Below are positions 45,172 through 55,479 of a stretch of DNA of 64,000 nt, piece by piece. How positions within the stretch are numbered: the first letter of the stretch is position 1; the number at the start of each line of letters is the position of its first letter. The position numbers were made by a program, and so were the translations under genes. Source of the DNA: Metarhizium brunneum (taxonomy: Eukaryota > Ascomycota > Sordariomycetes > Hypocreales > Clavicipitaceae); assembly GCF_013426205.1 (NCBI RefSeq), contig NC_089428.1, positions 806,001 through 870,000 of the forward strand, in the 5' to 3' direction. The notes under the pieces were generated by a model, which did no database searches, was not told the DNA's origin, and saw only the letters and a program-made list of their open reading frames with translations.

Positions 45172-47153
45172 TTAGTCATCCGTGTTCATGTATCTGTGCT
45201 TCTTGCTTTTGCCATTCTTAGCCCCGCCCTTGAAGTGCTTCTTGCTGCTCAATAGTTGCACGTCCTTCGGGTCTATCCCGTTCTCCAACGCAACGACGGT
45301 GCGGGCCTTTCTTCCAGTAAGCATTCTGCCAGCAGCCTGGCCCTGCTCGGTGTATTTGTGGTTGAAAGGCATGGCGATGTGGCCCTGGGACTTGTCAGGA
45401 CCGAAGAAGCGGGCGTCGAGCTTCTCCGTCTTTGGGCCCGCGGGGATGGATATCATGTCAGAGTCAACTGTGACGCTGTCGTCGTCCTTCAGCGACATGG
45501 CCTCGGTCGCAGCAGCGAGCGCGGCGCGCCGCTTCTCAGGGAGGTTGAATTCGCTGTACAGCTCTCGATTGAAGGCCTTGGCGTCCTCGATTCCTGGCGG
45601 TGGGTGCACAAAGAGCAGCTTGCCGTTGACGTAGTCCTTCAGGACGTAGCGAGATGCTCTGGCCTCGTCGGGCTGACCTAGGCCTTGAGTTTGGAAGCCT
45701 CTGGCCCTTGCATACGCGCGCAGCAGTTCTTCTCCAGTCGGGATACCACTGCCACCCTCCTCGAGGGGGCGTGTCTTGATCTGAATGCCATAGATGGCCT
45801 CGAGGAATCTCTGTGGGATTCGCTGAGTGACCAACCCTACGGGGCCGGTGTACTCTCTCATTTGATCGATGGGCAACACGCCATTGCAGACAAGATCAGC
45901 TTTGGTAAAGGCAAAGTTGGGAAACACGAGACCGGGGCAATCGCAGAGAATGACATTCTCGCTCAAGTGGATCGTCTGGAAGTGCTTGGTCTTTCCGGGT
46001 GTTGATGAGACTGAAACCTTCTTGGCGCCTATTAAAGCGTTGATGGTGGATGATTTTCCGACGTTGGGGTATCCAACCAATCCTACTTGTAATTTGTGAT
46101 CCGATGCTAGTCATGATTAGTTTGTTTCTTCAATGGCCATGAAGCACTTGGCAACCCACCTGCATCTTTGGGAGAATGTTGGAGAAATATGTCCTCTAAC
46201 TCTTCAACGGTGAGAATCTGGGTGTCCTCATCTTCATCAACTGCAGTTGGAGCACCGCCATCATCCTCGCTTTCCTCTTCCGACGAGTCCTCGCCCGTTG
46301 CGGGCTGTTTGCCGGCACTGTGGGAGGATGGCTTTTCCACCTCGTCCTCTGATCCACCATCTTCGTCCCTTGCTTCATTCAGCTCCTTCGCCAACTGAGC
46401 TGAAAAGAACTTGTAGGCGATGCCAGCTTTCTTCAGGTGTTTAGCCCACGCTCTTCTTTGAGCCAGAGTCATCATATCTGCCTTGTTGATTAAAAGCAGA
46501 TTCTCCTTCTTCGGATCAACATCCTTGACATAGATCTCGAGATCTTCAGAGCGGAAGAGCAACGGATTTCTAGCATCCACAATCTGCACAATGAGGTCGG
46601 ATCGCTCAATAACTCGCCACAATTGGCGCCAGACTTCCAAATTTCGCTCAAAGGGCGTCATGAGCAAATCATTGTTCTCTTCCAGCTCTGCAAGCCCCCT
46701 CCTCCAGCTTAAAAAGGCGTCTCTTTCTCTGGCATCCAGTTCCTGCGGTGTGGTGGTGGAATCCCAGTGTGGTCTTCTGGGGACGGTCAGACGACCTCTG
46801 TGCATCTTGTGCTTGCCAAGTACAGTGCGCTCTTCGTTGGCAGAGAGGAGATACGGGTTCTTCTGGTCGGTATGAATAATTTTCACATTGTTCATCTTCT
46901 CGGCAGTAAAATCAGTTCCCGCCAGCTCCGCCGTTGCCAAAAATTCATCCAGAGCGCCCTGCTCCGTGACGGAGCGCATCTTGACCCAGGAGGCATCTTG
47001 CTTCTCGTTGACAAGATACTGTTCACCGGTGGCGTGATTAGTTCTAGTGATGGAAGACTGCTTCTTTCTGTCGCTTCCCTTGCCTTTGCCGAAACGATCA
47101 TTCATCAACGTATTGCCAAGCCCCACGCTCTTCTTCGATTTTGCCAGAACCAT
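45172..47153 (-). CDS. LSG1: LSG1 large-subunit GTPase (60S ribosome export/maturation)
   Basis: Exon 1 is 47153-46160; the intron is 46159-46086; exon 2 is 46085-45172; 635 aa. It is a circularly permuted YlqF/YRG GTPase: the G4 motif NKADM comes first (in LLINKADMMTL), then an acidic low-complexity insert, then the G1 P-loop GYPNVGKSS, a switch with STPGKTKH, and G3 DCPGLV. The N-terminus MVLAKSKKSVGLGNTLMNDR is typical of Lsg1. The intron falls just before the P-loop. Lsg1 acts in the cytoplasm to release the export adaptor Nmd3 from pre-60S subunits. The tail is Lys-rich (KSKKHRYMNTDD). It is transcribed divergently from LTV1 and convergent with the LtrA-family gene. Confidence 0.93.
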
Positions 47154-47586
47154 GTTGACGGTCGCGGCTCTGCCGAGGTGGAATCAAAATGCGATGTGTT
47201 TCTTTTGATGGTATTGTCTTCCCGCTTGAGAAACAAGTCCAACTTGAGGGGAAGGATCTGCTCACCAAGGATATTTGGTGTGAAGGATGCAGATCAGCTT
47301 TGGGTGTCAGACTTTCTTTCTTCACTGCCCGCAATGCTGGCTGATTAATGCGTCACGAATGGAGGGGCAAATTTTCCGCGATAGGGCCGGCCTTTAATCT
47401 GGCACTGTGCAGCTACCCGCGAAAATGTCACTCACATACAGTGTTATCGGATCGCACACGGTACAAAACAACAGTTCAAAATTTTTGTGACTGCGGCCCC
47501 AAAATCTATGGAACCCCATTCCACCACCTCTATAGCCGTCAGAGTTTGATCCCATCAAAAAAAAAACAAAGGAGCATATCGCTAAG
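47154..47586. promoter_or_regulatory. 433 bp bidirectional promoter shared by LSG1 and LTV1
   Basis: The two start codons face away from each other across 433 bp. The sequence AAAATTTTT at 47478-47486 and CAAATTTTC near 47368 resemble the RRPE element of ribosome-biogenesis genes. GCGATAGG near 47379 is a weak PAC-like match. Co-regulation of 60S and 40S assembly factors is the natural inference. Confidence 0.5.
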
Positions 47587-48888
47587 ATGCCTCGAGGAAA
47601 GTGGATGTGCGTTAAACTCCCTTACACTACAGTAATATACGAAGAACGATTCTAACTTTTCATCCGTGAATATAGCGACAAGAAGACGGCCCAGCATTTT
47701 ACGCTGGTCCATCGACCGCAAAATGACCCTCTCATCCACGACTCGACGGCCCCGGCCATGGTGTTGAACCCGACCCAGCCAAAGCCTGGCTCCTCAAAAG
47801 TGAAACATCTCGACGATTTGGCGTCAGAATTTGGCTCTGATGCCGCCGCAATTCGAGCCAACGAAGGCGAGGCTGCTAGCTACGGAGTCTACTTCGATGA
47901 TACCGAATACGATTATATGCAGCATTTGCGCGATCTCAACTCGGCGTCCAGTGGGGAGGTTGTTTTCATCGAGGCGAATACCAAGAGTAAGGGGAAACAA
48001 AAGGAATCATTAGAAGATGCGCTGAAGAAAATGGATCTGGAGCAAAAGTCGGGCGACTTATTTGAGGATGAAATGCTGCCCTCAAAGAACCTCACCCGGG
48101 TCACCTACCAGGCCCAACAAGATGTCCCTGATTCGATTCGCGGATTTCAGCCGGACATGGACCCTAGATTAAGGGAGGTTCTCGAGGCCTTGGATGACGA
48201 GGCTTACGTAGACGACGAGGACGACGATATTTTCAAAAACCTCACAAAAGACGGACAGGAGATCAAAGATGGTGAATTTGATGACGCCGACTTTTTCGAC
48301 GAGGATGAAGATGGCTGGGAGTCGGATGATACCGCCAAGCCCACAAAGGAGTACAAGGAAGTAATACCAGAGCTCGTTGCAGTGCCAGAGCACCCCGAGG
48401 TCGGGCCGTCACAAGACTGGATGGAGGACTTTAAGCAATTCAAAAAGGAACAAAAGTCTGGCAAGCCTCGCGCTGCGCCGTCCCACTCCGAACTCCAGTC
48501 CACTTGGACGACCACCACAAATGGCGGTCGAAAGAAGAAGAGAAAGGGTGCTTTGACCGACGCGTCCAACTACTCCATGACATCGTCATCGCTTGTGCGC
48601 ACAGAGCAAATGTCTCTTCTGGACGCCAGGTTCGACAAGATTGAGGAATCGTATCTGGAAGACCCAGAGGACGACATGGCTTCTATTTCCCAGGCATCAA
48701 CATCTAGCGTCGTTGGACCTACGAGAAGAGACTTTGACGGAATTCTGGACGACTTCCTCGGGAGTTACACGAAACCTGGAAAGAGAACGTCTAAAAAGTC
48801 CAAGGCACAGACTGGCTTGGAACAGTTGGAAGAGATACGAAGGGAGTTGGGTCCGCCTCGCATTCGCGGTCGAAATGTTGGAACATAG
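47587..48888 (+). CDS. LTV1: LTV1 small-subunit (40S) ribosome biogenesis factor
   Basis: Exon 1 is only 20 nt (47587-47606, MPRGKWI); the intron is 47607-47675; exon 2 is 47676-48888; 410 aa. The opening [20 protein letters not shown] and the block [19 protein letters not shown] are hallmark Ltv1 sequences. Acidic tracts ([28 protein letters not shown]) and a Lys-rich [10 protein letters not shown] follow. The C-terminus contains the conserved [19 protein letters not shown] and a final [13 protein letters not shown]. Ltv1 binds the pre-40S beak with Enp1 and Rps3 and must be phosphorylated and released before maturation. A gene model starting at the internal ATG 47758 would miss the conserved N-terminus. 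Confidence 0.92.
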
Positions 48889-49488
48889 ACCGCCAGAGTT
48901 TGGCAAGTGGATAATGACTTGATGAGATTTTACTATAGATTCAATAATTGCCGTATTTAACCTCAGTCACTGCAACCGCGCCGAGAATGCATACCACCCG
49001 ACCATTGCTCGCCTACCTAACCTGACCATTACTTTCTCGTAATTAACTGTCAATATCCTATACACTACGATGGGTTAACCGTATGCATGTAGGTAACATT
49101 GAAAGCCGAGGGAAATTAAAGTCCACTCCCAACTCCACTAGGAACACCGAAAAGAGTCAACAAGAGCAATCATCAGGCCAATTCAATGTTACACAGGCCG
49201 GGTCGGGTCACGTACCTAGGTAGGTGAGCAATGGTCAGTTCTTGGTCTACACTCTCGTTCACATGCAGAGCACGGTCCGGGCAACGCCCCAAACAAAGAA
49301 CTGTTGGCATTCAAAACCCCAAAGTGTGCCGTCATGCCTTTCTACCGCGTCCAAGTCCCATTTCAGTCCTCTCCTCCTCCTCGTCTATCATCACCAAGCT
49401 TCCTAGCCCAGGCAAGCCCCTGCTCTCGGCCACACTTTGCCCTCTCCAGCATCCAACTTTTTAAAGTCTGCATTTTCTACTTTTCAAC
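48889..49488. other. 600 bp intergenic region
   Basis: It holds the LTV1 3' flank and the former promoter of the methyltransferase pseudogene, with C/T-rich sequence at 49360-49480. No gene is seen. Confidence 0.5.
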
Positions 49489-50403
49489 ATGTCTTCAAAG
49501 ACGCCGGCAGCCGAGTCAGAGCCAGTGATAAACGACAATCCCGCCCTTCAGAGTCTCTACAAGTCGTTCGAGTCATAAATCGGCTACCGGCTCCTCCTAG
49601 GCAACACCCGCCACTTTGGATACTGGGAAAAGGACACGCACTAGGTATTTCTGCTTGGCGGCCCCTTGCGACGGATGGAGGAAAAGATACACAAACTCCT
49701 TGCCTTGGCGCCGGGCTTGTAAGTCTTAGACGCCGGCTGTGGAGTTGGATATGTTGCTCTGTACATGGCAAGTCAGGGCTTGCGCGTAACTGCCATTAAT
49801 GTCCTAGATCACCACCTTACTAAGGTGAAGCGTAATATCGCCTAATCCGGCGCCCTTTGTTCTCTTATATCTGTCTAGAAGATAGATTACCACCACCTTG
49901 AGATATTACTCTTGGAGAGCCATGACGGGGTCTATACGATAGAAACCCTGGTCTATGTGATGGATCCGCTTGAGGCTATTAAGGGCTTCTATTGTATCCT
50001 CTGACCTGGTGGGCATATCGCCATGCATGAATATGACCATGACTATGAGTCCAATAAGGTCATTGGGAAGACGCTGGCTAAGCTTATGAGGGAGGTGAGT
50101 AAGTATAGCGCCATGCCTACGTGGCAGCGCGCTAAGCGAGGCTATTATAAGCAGATACTTGAGGAAGCTGGTTTTATAGATGTCAAGGAGCACGACTATT
50201 TGGAGAACGTACGCCTAATGCTTTGATTGTTTTGGCTTTTATTGGCAATTCCTTACTACTTTATTATGTTGTTTTGTCTTGAAAAGTACTTTGTGAATGC
50301 GATTGGTGGCGCGCGTGGATATTATGCGCAAAAGTACTGGAGATATGTTGCCATTAGTGCTAGGAAACCTACAACTGGAGGCGACGGCTCGACAAAGAGC
50401 TAA
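49489..50403 (+). pseudogene. SAM-dependent methyltransferase (sterol 24-C-methyltransferase-like), decayed by seven nonsense codons
   Basis: A continuous 305-codon frame from ATG 49489 to TAA 50401-50403 keeps homology throughout but contains seven stops: TAA, TAG, TAA, TAA, TAG, TGA and TGA. The first is at 49576. There is no frameshift. Recognisable parts are the class I SAM site [19 protein letters not shown], then PGGHIAMHEYDHDY, RGYYKQILEEAGFIDVKEHD and the C-terminal EKYFVNAIGGARGYY and KYWRYVAISARKP, which are typical of small-molecule/sterol-type methyltransferases. Each stop can be derived from CAA, CAG or CGA by one C-to-T change, as RIP or cytosine deamination would produce. An expressed enzyme is not possible. 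An intact paralogue probably exists or existed, because RIP needs duplication. It ends 247 bp from the siderophore transporter gene, tail to tail. Confidence 0.85.
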
Positions 50404-50650
50404 TGAGAAGAAGACTACAGAACAGTCTGGTGGCTTTGTTTAGGCCTGGAGAGTATTGCTGGCTGGTTACATCGCTGGGTACTAGTGCATTCGGCAGGCT
50501 TTGTTGTGACTTTCTAGCATTTCTACAAGTCTTGCTAAACTCTTTCAATTCCTGTGCTCTGACCCAATTGAACCGCGCCGCCTACTCACGCAGTCGTCAA
50601 ATCCCAACTATCAACGCACCGCCAAGCGAAATACGCCACGCATGAGCTGC

Positions 50651-52542
50651 TTAAATAACAGTACCCTTGTTCTGCTTCTTATCCACCCGGTAGTTCTTCC
50701 AAATTGCAATAGCAGGAATGCCCAGTGTCAGAATGGCGGTAGCAGCAATGGAGCCATACCGCTGGCTTTGCCCCCAGGCGTAGTTGATGGCATCTCGAGT
50801 AGGCGAGCCCACAGGGTACGTAACCTGGGCGAGATAGCCGCCGAGGTAGATCTTGTCCACCTGGTCAGCCATGTCTTGGGGAATCCTGGAGCGAAGGGCT
50901 TCCGGGAAGGTGCTCGAGTAGATGGCGACGGAGACGGCGTCGCCAATGGCGCCACCAATGCTGGCGAACAGGTTGAGCACGGCGAGCATCATGGGGACGC
51001 CGTCGCGGTCGCTGGCGGCCATGACGGCCATGCTGTTGCCAATGACAATGGTGCCGCCGCCAAACGCGATGAAGATCTGGCACATGACGATGTAGCCAAT
51101 GTCCGCGTCCTGGCCGCGGAAATGAATCATCAGACCGGCGCCGAGAATCATGAGCGGCAGGCCGAAGCCGAGGACGGTCCACTTGAAGTGCTTGGTGTAC
51201 TTGACCCAGAGGCCAAAGACGACGCCCCAGAAGCAGGAGCCGACATTGTAAATCTGCGTCATGTAGCCGGTGTCGCTGTAGCTGAGGTTGTACACGACGA
51301 GGACGAAGCTGTAAAAGTTGAGGTCCCACGAGTAGAAGCTGAAGAAGGACAGGGCGGCCATGCAGCAGGCGCCCAGGACGGTCCTCTGCCTGAAGAGCTC
51401 CCACCGGATAAAGTGCGTGCGGGCGAACCACTTCTCCCAGGCGGCGAAGACGGGGAACAGCACGATGCCGGCGACGACCATGGCGATGAAGGTGGCGCTG
51501 GCGTAGGTGGCGCGGCCGTAGCTGACGAGGCTGAAGGGCAGCAGGAAGAGCACAAAGGCGGCCATGAGGATGACGGCGCCGACGACGTCGAACTCGTGGA
51601 CATAGTGGAGGACGGACTGGAGCGCGGTGCGGCCGCTCGGCTGGTGCTTGTAGATGCCCAGGCGCTCGGCCTTTTTCTGGTAGAACTTGAAGACGACGGC
51701 CAGGGGCACGAAGACGAAGGGCTGGATGATGGCGAAGCACCCAATGGCCCAGCGCCAGGTGCTGTGCCTCAGGAAGGCCTGGGCGGCCAGCGGGCCGGTG
51801 AAGGCGGTGCAGATGAAGGGCGTCGACACAAAGGAGAAGGCAAAGGCGCGGTTCTGCAGGCCCGACGTGTCGGCGACGAAGATGTCCAGGATGAGGTAGA
51901 TGGCGTCGTAGCCGATCCAGTAGAAGACGTAGCCGGCGGCGTAGCTGTCGGGCCCGCCGCTGGACGCCAGGATGACCATGCCAAGCAGGTAGACGCCGAA
52001 GAAGACCAGGTAGCCCTCGGCACGGCCCCAGATGTTGAGCGTCTTGGCGATGGGCAGCTTCAAGACCCCGCCGATGATGTTGGACAGGATCGAGGCCGTG
52101 GCGATGGCCGGCGCCGACGCGAAGTCGGCATACGCCGTCGCCGTGACGTTGAAGAGAATGGCCTGCTGGAAAGCCAGCATGAAGAAGCAGAGCCAGATCC
52201 TGCGCACGGGGGACCGCGTGAGTCGGGTGATGACGGACCAAAACGTCCAAGGGGGGCTGCTTACCACGCATAGGTGCAGTAGACCGTCTTCTTGGTCCAG
52301 ACGAGGGCGGCGGCCTCGGCCTTTTGGACACCGAGCTCGGCGCTGGCCGTGACCTCCTGCGGATGCTGCTGGACTTCCCTCTCGTTCTTCTCCTCGAGGC
52401 TGGCATTGTCGGCGTCGCTGGGAAACGCCTCCTGGCCGTGGCCGTGGCCGGGCTTCGACTTGAACTCCTCGGCAGCGTCCGCCGGTGGAAACAGCCCTGC
52501 CTGGCCGGGCGTCCGGGGGTCGGCGTTCTTGGTCGTGTGCAT
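50651..52542 (-). CDS. Siderophore-iron transporter (major facilitator superfamily, SIT family)
   Basis: Exon 1 is 52542-52265; the intron is 52264-52200; exon 2 is 52199-50651; 608 aa. The ATG at 52542 ([16 protein letters not shown]) was chosen because the frame upstream begins only at a non-ATG codon. The hydrophilic N-terminus of about 90 residues is followed by some 14 transmembrane helices. SIT features are [17 protein letters not shown] at helix 1, [41 protein letters not shown] and the late [14 protein letters not shown]. The family imports ferric siderophores across the plasma membrane by proton symport; which siderophore cannot be told. An ATCTGATAA site upstream suggests repression by the iron GATA factor SreA/Sre1. 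A 543-codon open frame on the opposite strand is a shadow of its GC-rich codons. Confidence 0.9.
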
Positions 52543-54297
52543 CTTGGCAGCGGAAACACTCAACCTGTCTCGCAGAATGGTTCTCGCTGCCGCGCCCAGG
52601 ACGGCGTGGTTGCGAGGGCCCCGGGCGAGTAAATACTCGCAGCGGCCGGGCTCTGCTGCCAGCCCACCGCGCGTGCAACCTCATCCGGAGGACTGCAGAG
52701 AATTTCTCTCCATCTCCACAGCCATTAGTGACTCGTTAGTCGGCCCGTCGTGGTCACGCGATTGGCCCGTCGAGGCACCGGCGTCAAAAGAGGATCTGAT
52801 AAGATGGTGACGCAAGGATGCCGCGCCGTAATCTGATTGCGGGAGCTGTACTCCGTACATGGATCTTGACTCCAATCATCCCGAGTGGCGTTCTGGAACC
52901 AATCCAGCACGTTTTCTTGCCGGTTTTGCCGATAACATTGTTCTTGGCTCGCCTTTACTCGGGAATAGCGCTGACTCGCCTCCGAAAGAAGCTTACTGGG
53001 TCCGGCATGAGGCTGCGACTAAGCTAAACGGCAACAATGCCAATAGCGCTGTCAATAATCGAACCTTGAATTTTGCATCTTGTTTCTTCGCTAGCCATCT
53101 TGGCTGTCAGCAGCTGGCCAGGCATTTGGCCCTTGCCGGGGGTTGCCGGCCACGCGATGATCCCTCTTCAGCCCCGAGCTGCTGGTCCTTCCAGGATTAG
53201 TCGCATCCATGCTTGACGCAGCGCAAACGGAAACGAGTGACTGCCATCCAGTCAAGGGTAACGAAAATGGTTTAGTCCGCCTTTTTCATGTTCCGTGACT
53301 TGTGCCTAGACTCCACCTTGGTGATACACCGTCACGGGCTAAAAAGGAGGTGGTTGGTGATGCTCAGCTTCATCACGTGACGAGGAGCTAGCAGCTTCAT
53401 GGCTCTATTTTCCAGGTACCCAGTCTGGTAGTTAACTTAAGTAGGTACCTAGATAGGCAAAGCGTCCGGTCTGGTATTCAACTGTTCGCTGAGGTAGAGT
53501 GGAAACGGCATGTTGGCAGGTAACCGGAGCAGGCTAAGGATTTCCGCTTTATGAGGCCGCCCCAGGCATCTAATTAGTCCAAGATGAAATACTGTTTGAT
53601 AAGTAGCTAGTCAATAAAAAAGTGACTTGCGTCATTTCGTTTTACGGCAAAAATACATACATACGTCATGATAAGTCTCCGTTTGTACGTGGCCTCCACT
53701 TTTGGTAGTTCAACACCATTCACGTGCAACATCGTGAGCCTGGTGAAATAGGCACATATCGTATTAACATTAAAAGCAGGCGGCCCCCGGCAGGGGATAC
53801 ATGACAGCACTAATAAGACTTCAATGTTTGCCCTCCCCAAACCGCTTTGCCTACCCCCAGGTCAACATTTCGTTGGCATCAGGGTCTTGTTTACTCTACT
53901 GGGTAGTGAGTATTTAAAATAACTTGATACAATTACAACTTATTAGCGTTATTACAACATACTCTACTATTGTGTACAAAGTATCAATTTGGTTACGTGG
54001 TGAAAAAAAGATTTGCAGGGGTTTCATTCAACAAGCAGTTACCTTTTATTGTCTACCTAGACCTATAAAAGCAATAACAAAGGCAAGCCCAAAGATTTCA
54101 ATAGCGACGATCTGACAGTTGGACCTCGGATTCTCTACGTCTGCTACTTTCAACTATCATTCAATATCTCACACTCACCAATCAGGCCAGCTTTATATTC
54201 AAGTGCTGAATGTGTCATAAATTTGTCAAGGTTCATGCCATATGGAACTGCGACCATGTCAAGGCAGACTATTAAGTGGACAGACCTTTCAGCCTCA
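52543..54297. other. 1.75 kb intergenic region (transporter promoter side)
   Basis: It contains the siderophore-transporter promoter with the ATCTGATAA site and, near 53370, a CACGTGACG. No gene is supported; ORFs on both strands are short. Confidence 0.5.
52794..52802 (+). promoter_or_regulatory. ATCTGATAA, match to the SreA/Sre1 iron-GATA factor site
   Basis: ATCTGATAA fits the ATCWGATAA consensus recognised by fungal iron-responsive GATA repressors. It is 252 bp upstream of the transporter ATG (52542). One exact site was seen; a plain GATAA also occurs at about 52930. Confidence 0.6.
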
Positions 54298-55479
54298 CTA
54301 CTCAAACCTCAACAGCGCATGCTCAAACTCGGACCTCGCCAGCTTTCCCCCCTCATCCGCCTTCGTCACAATATAACTAGTCTGATAAAGACAAGCCCCA
54401 GTATCGCGTTTAGTGGAACCATCAGGAACAGACTGACTCTGTGGTTCAGTCCCAGGGCCCTGATAGATGACAATAACCTGGTCAACGTTCCTAGTTCCGA
54501 CGCGTTTCTTGGCCACAACGGCAGCAAGATTCCCCTTGGGAGTGGTGGCAGTGACTTCATCAATGCCATATTTCTTACCAAGCTCGTCAACAGCAAGGGA
54601 CTGAATTACATTTTGGTCAGAGGTGTAGAACAGATCCGAACCAATGTCTAGGTTCTCATTTCGCGGGCCGGTAGCAGCCAGAGGGGTATGCGGCGAGGCT
54701 GTCGGGTCCACGTCGTTGATTTTACGAGTTGCTATTCATTCTCTATATCAGCGTTCGAAACGACCATCTCTTCAACAAGGTAGGCAGTCACGTACAGGTA
54801 TCCTGCAGCCACGCCAGATCCAAGTTGCTCTGCTGGAAGAAAACCACGGGCGGGTTCTCGGTTTTGGTATTGGAGATGTTGGTCCCTAGTTCGGCGCCGA
54901 CAGCGGCGAGGCCAGTGCCCGTGAGGACATCGTCGCCCAGGTCGCGAGTGTCCTGTGTCCACCAGGTTCCGTTCCATGTGACCTGGCGGATAGCGCCGCT
55001 CATGTTCGGAACCTGGTAGAAGACGCAGATCTGGTCATTGCCCTCGAAGGGCTTTGCGGCAGCAATCTTGGAGTATTGGGCCGGGATGATTCCCAGGGTC
55101 CTTAGGGTGCCGATAGACCACCCGCTGTCTTTGTCCTTGTAGACGGCCTCGCTGAGGTAGTTGTTGCCTTCGATGTAGAAGAGGTGCTAGGATGCGAGGG
55201 CAAGATGAGTACGATGCAAAAGAGGGGGTTTGAATAGGGGGCTGGGTAGGGGATTTATCAACGCACTCTCTGTTGGTTCTTGCCAATGAGAACTACTAGC
55301 GGCGTGTAGAGCTTTGGAGCCGGTGCGTTCGGGATCTGGATCGGGGATACGTTCCAGTTTCCGTTGGGAGAGGAAGTTGCCTCGCCCAACGAGCCATTGG
55401 AAAGTTGGACGTAGATGGTGACTTTGTCGCGATCGGCAACGGCAGCTAAGCCGGTGTCATGGAGGATGGTATAAGACAT
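54298..55479 (-). CDS. Fucose-specific-lectin-like beta-propeller protein
   Basis: Three exons on the minus strand: 55479-55267, 55186-54796 and 54731-54298, giving 345 aa, all junctions in frame. No signal peptide is visible, as in several fungal cytosolic lectins. Repeated blade elements are seen: VTIYVQLSNGSLGEA, LFYIEGNNYLSEAV with SGWSIGTL, ICVFYQVPNMSGAIRQV with NGTWWTQ, and VVFFQQSNLDLAWLQD. Each pairs an aromatic strand with a W-x-x-G turn, like Aleuria aurantia lectin and FleA, which bind fucose on six-bladed propellers. Such lectins often act in defence against nematodes or in host-glycan recognition. The carbohydrate specificity is inferred only. The last ~140 residues diverge from the blade pattern. 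Confidence 0.6.

Noticed and set aside
50642..52273. 543-codon open frame on the plus strand opposite the siderophore transporter
   Set aside because: It is rich in Glu/Asp/Gly/Ala without any motif and mirrors the GC-rich third positions of the transporter, which has clear TM helices and family signatures.
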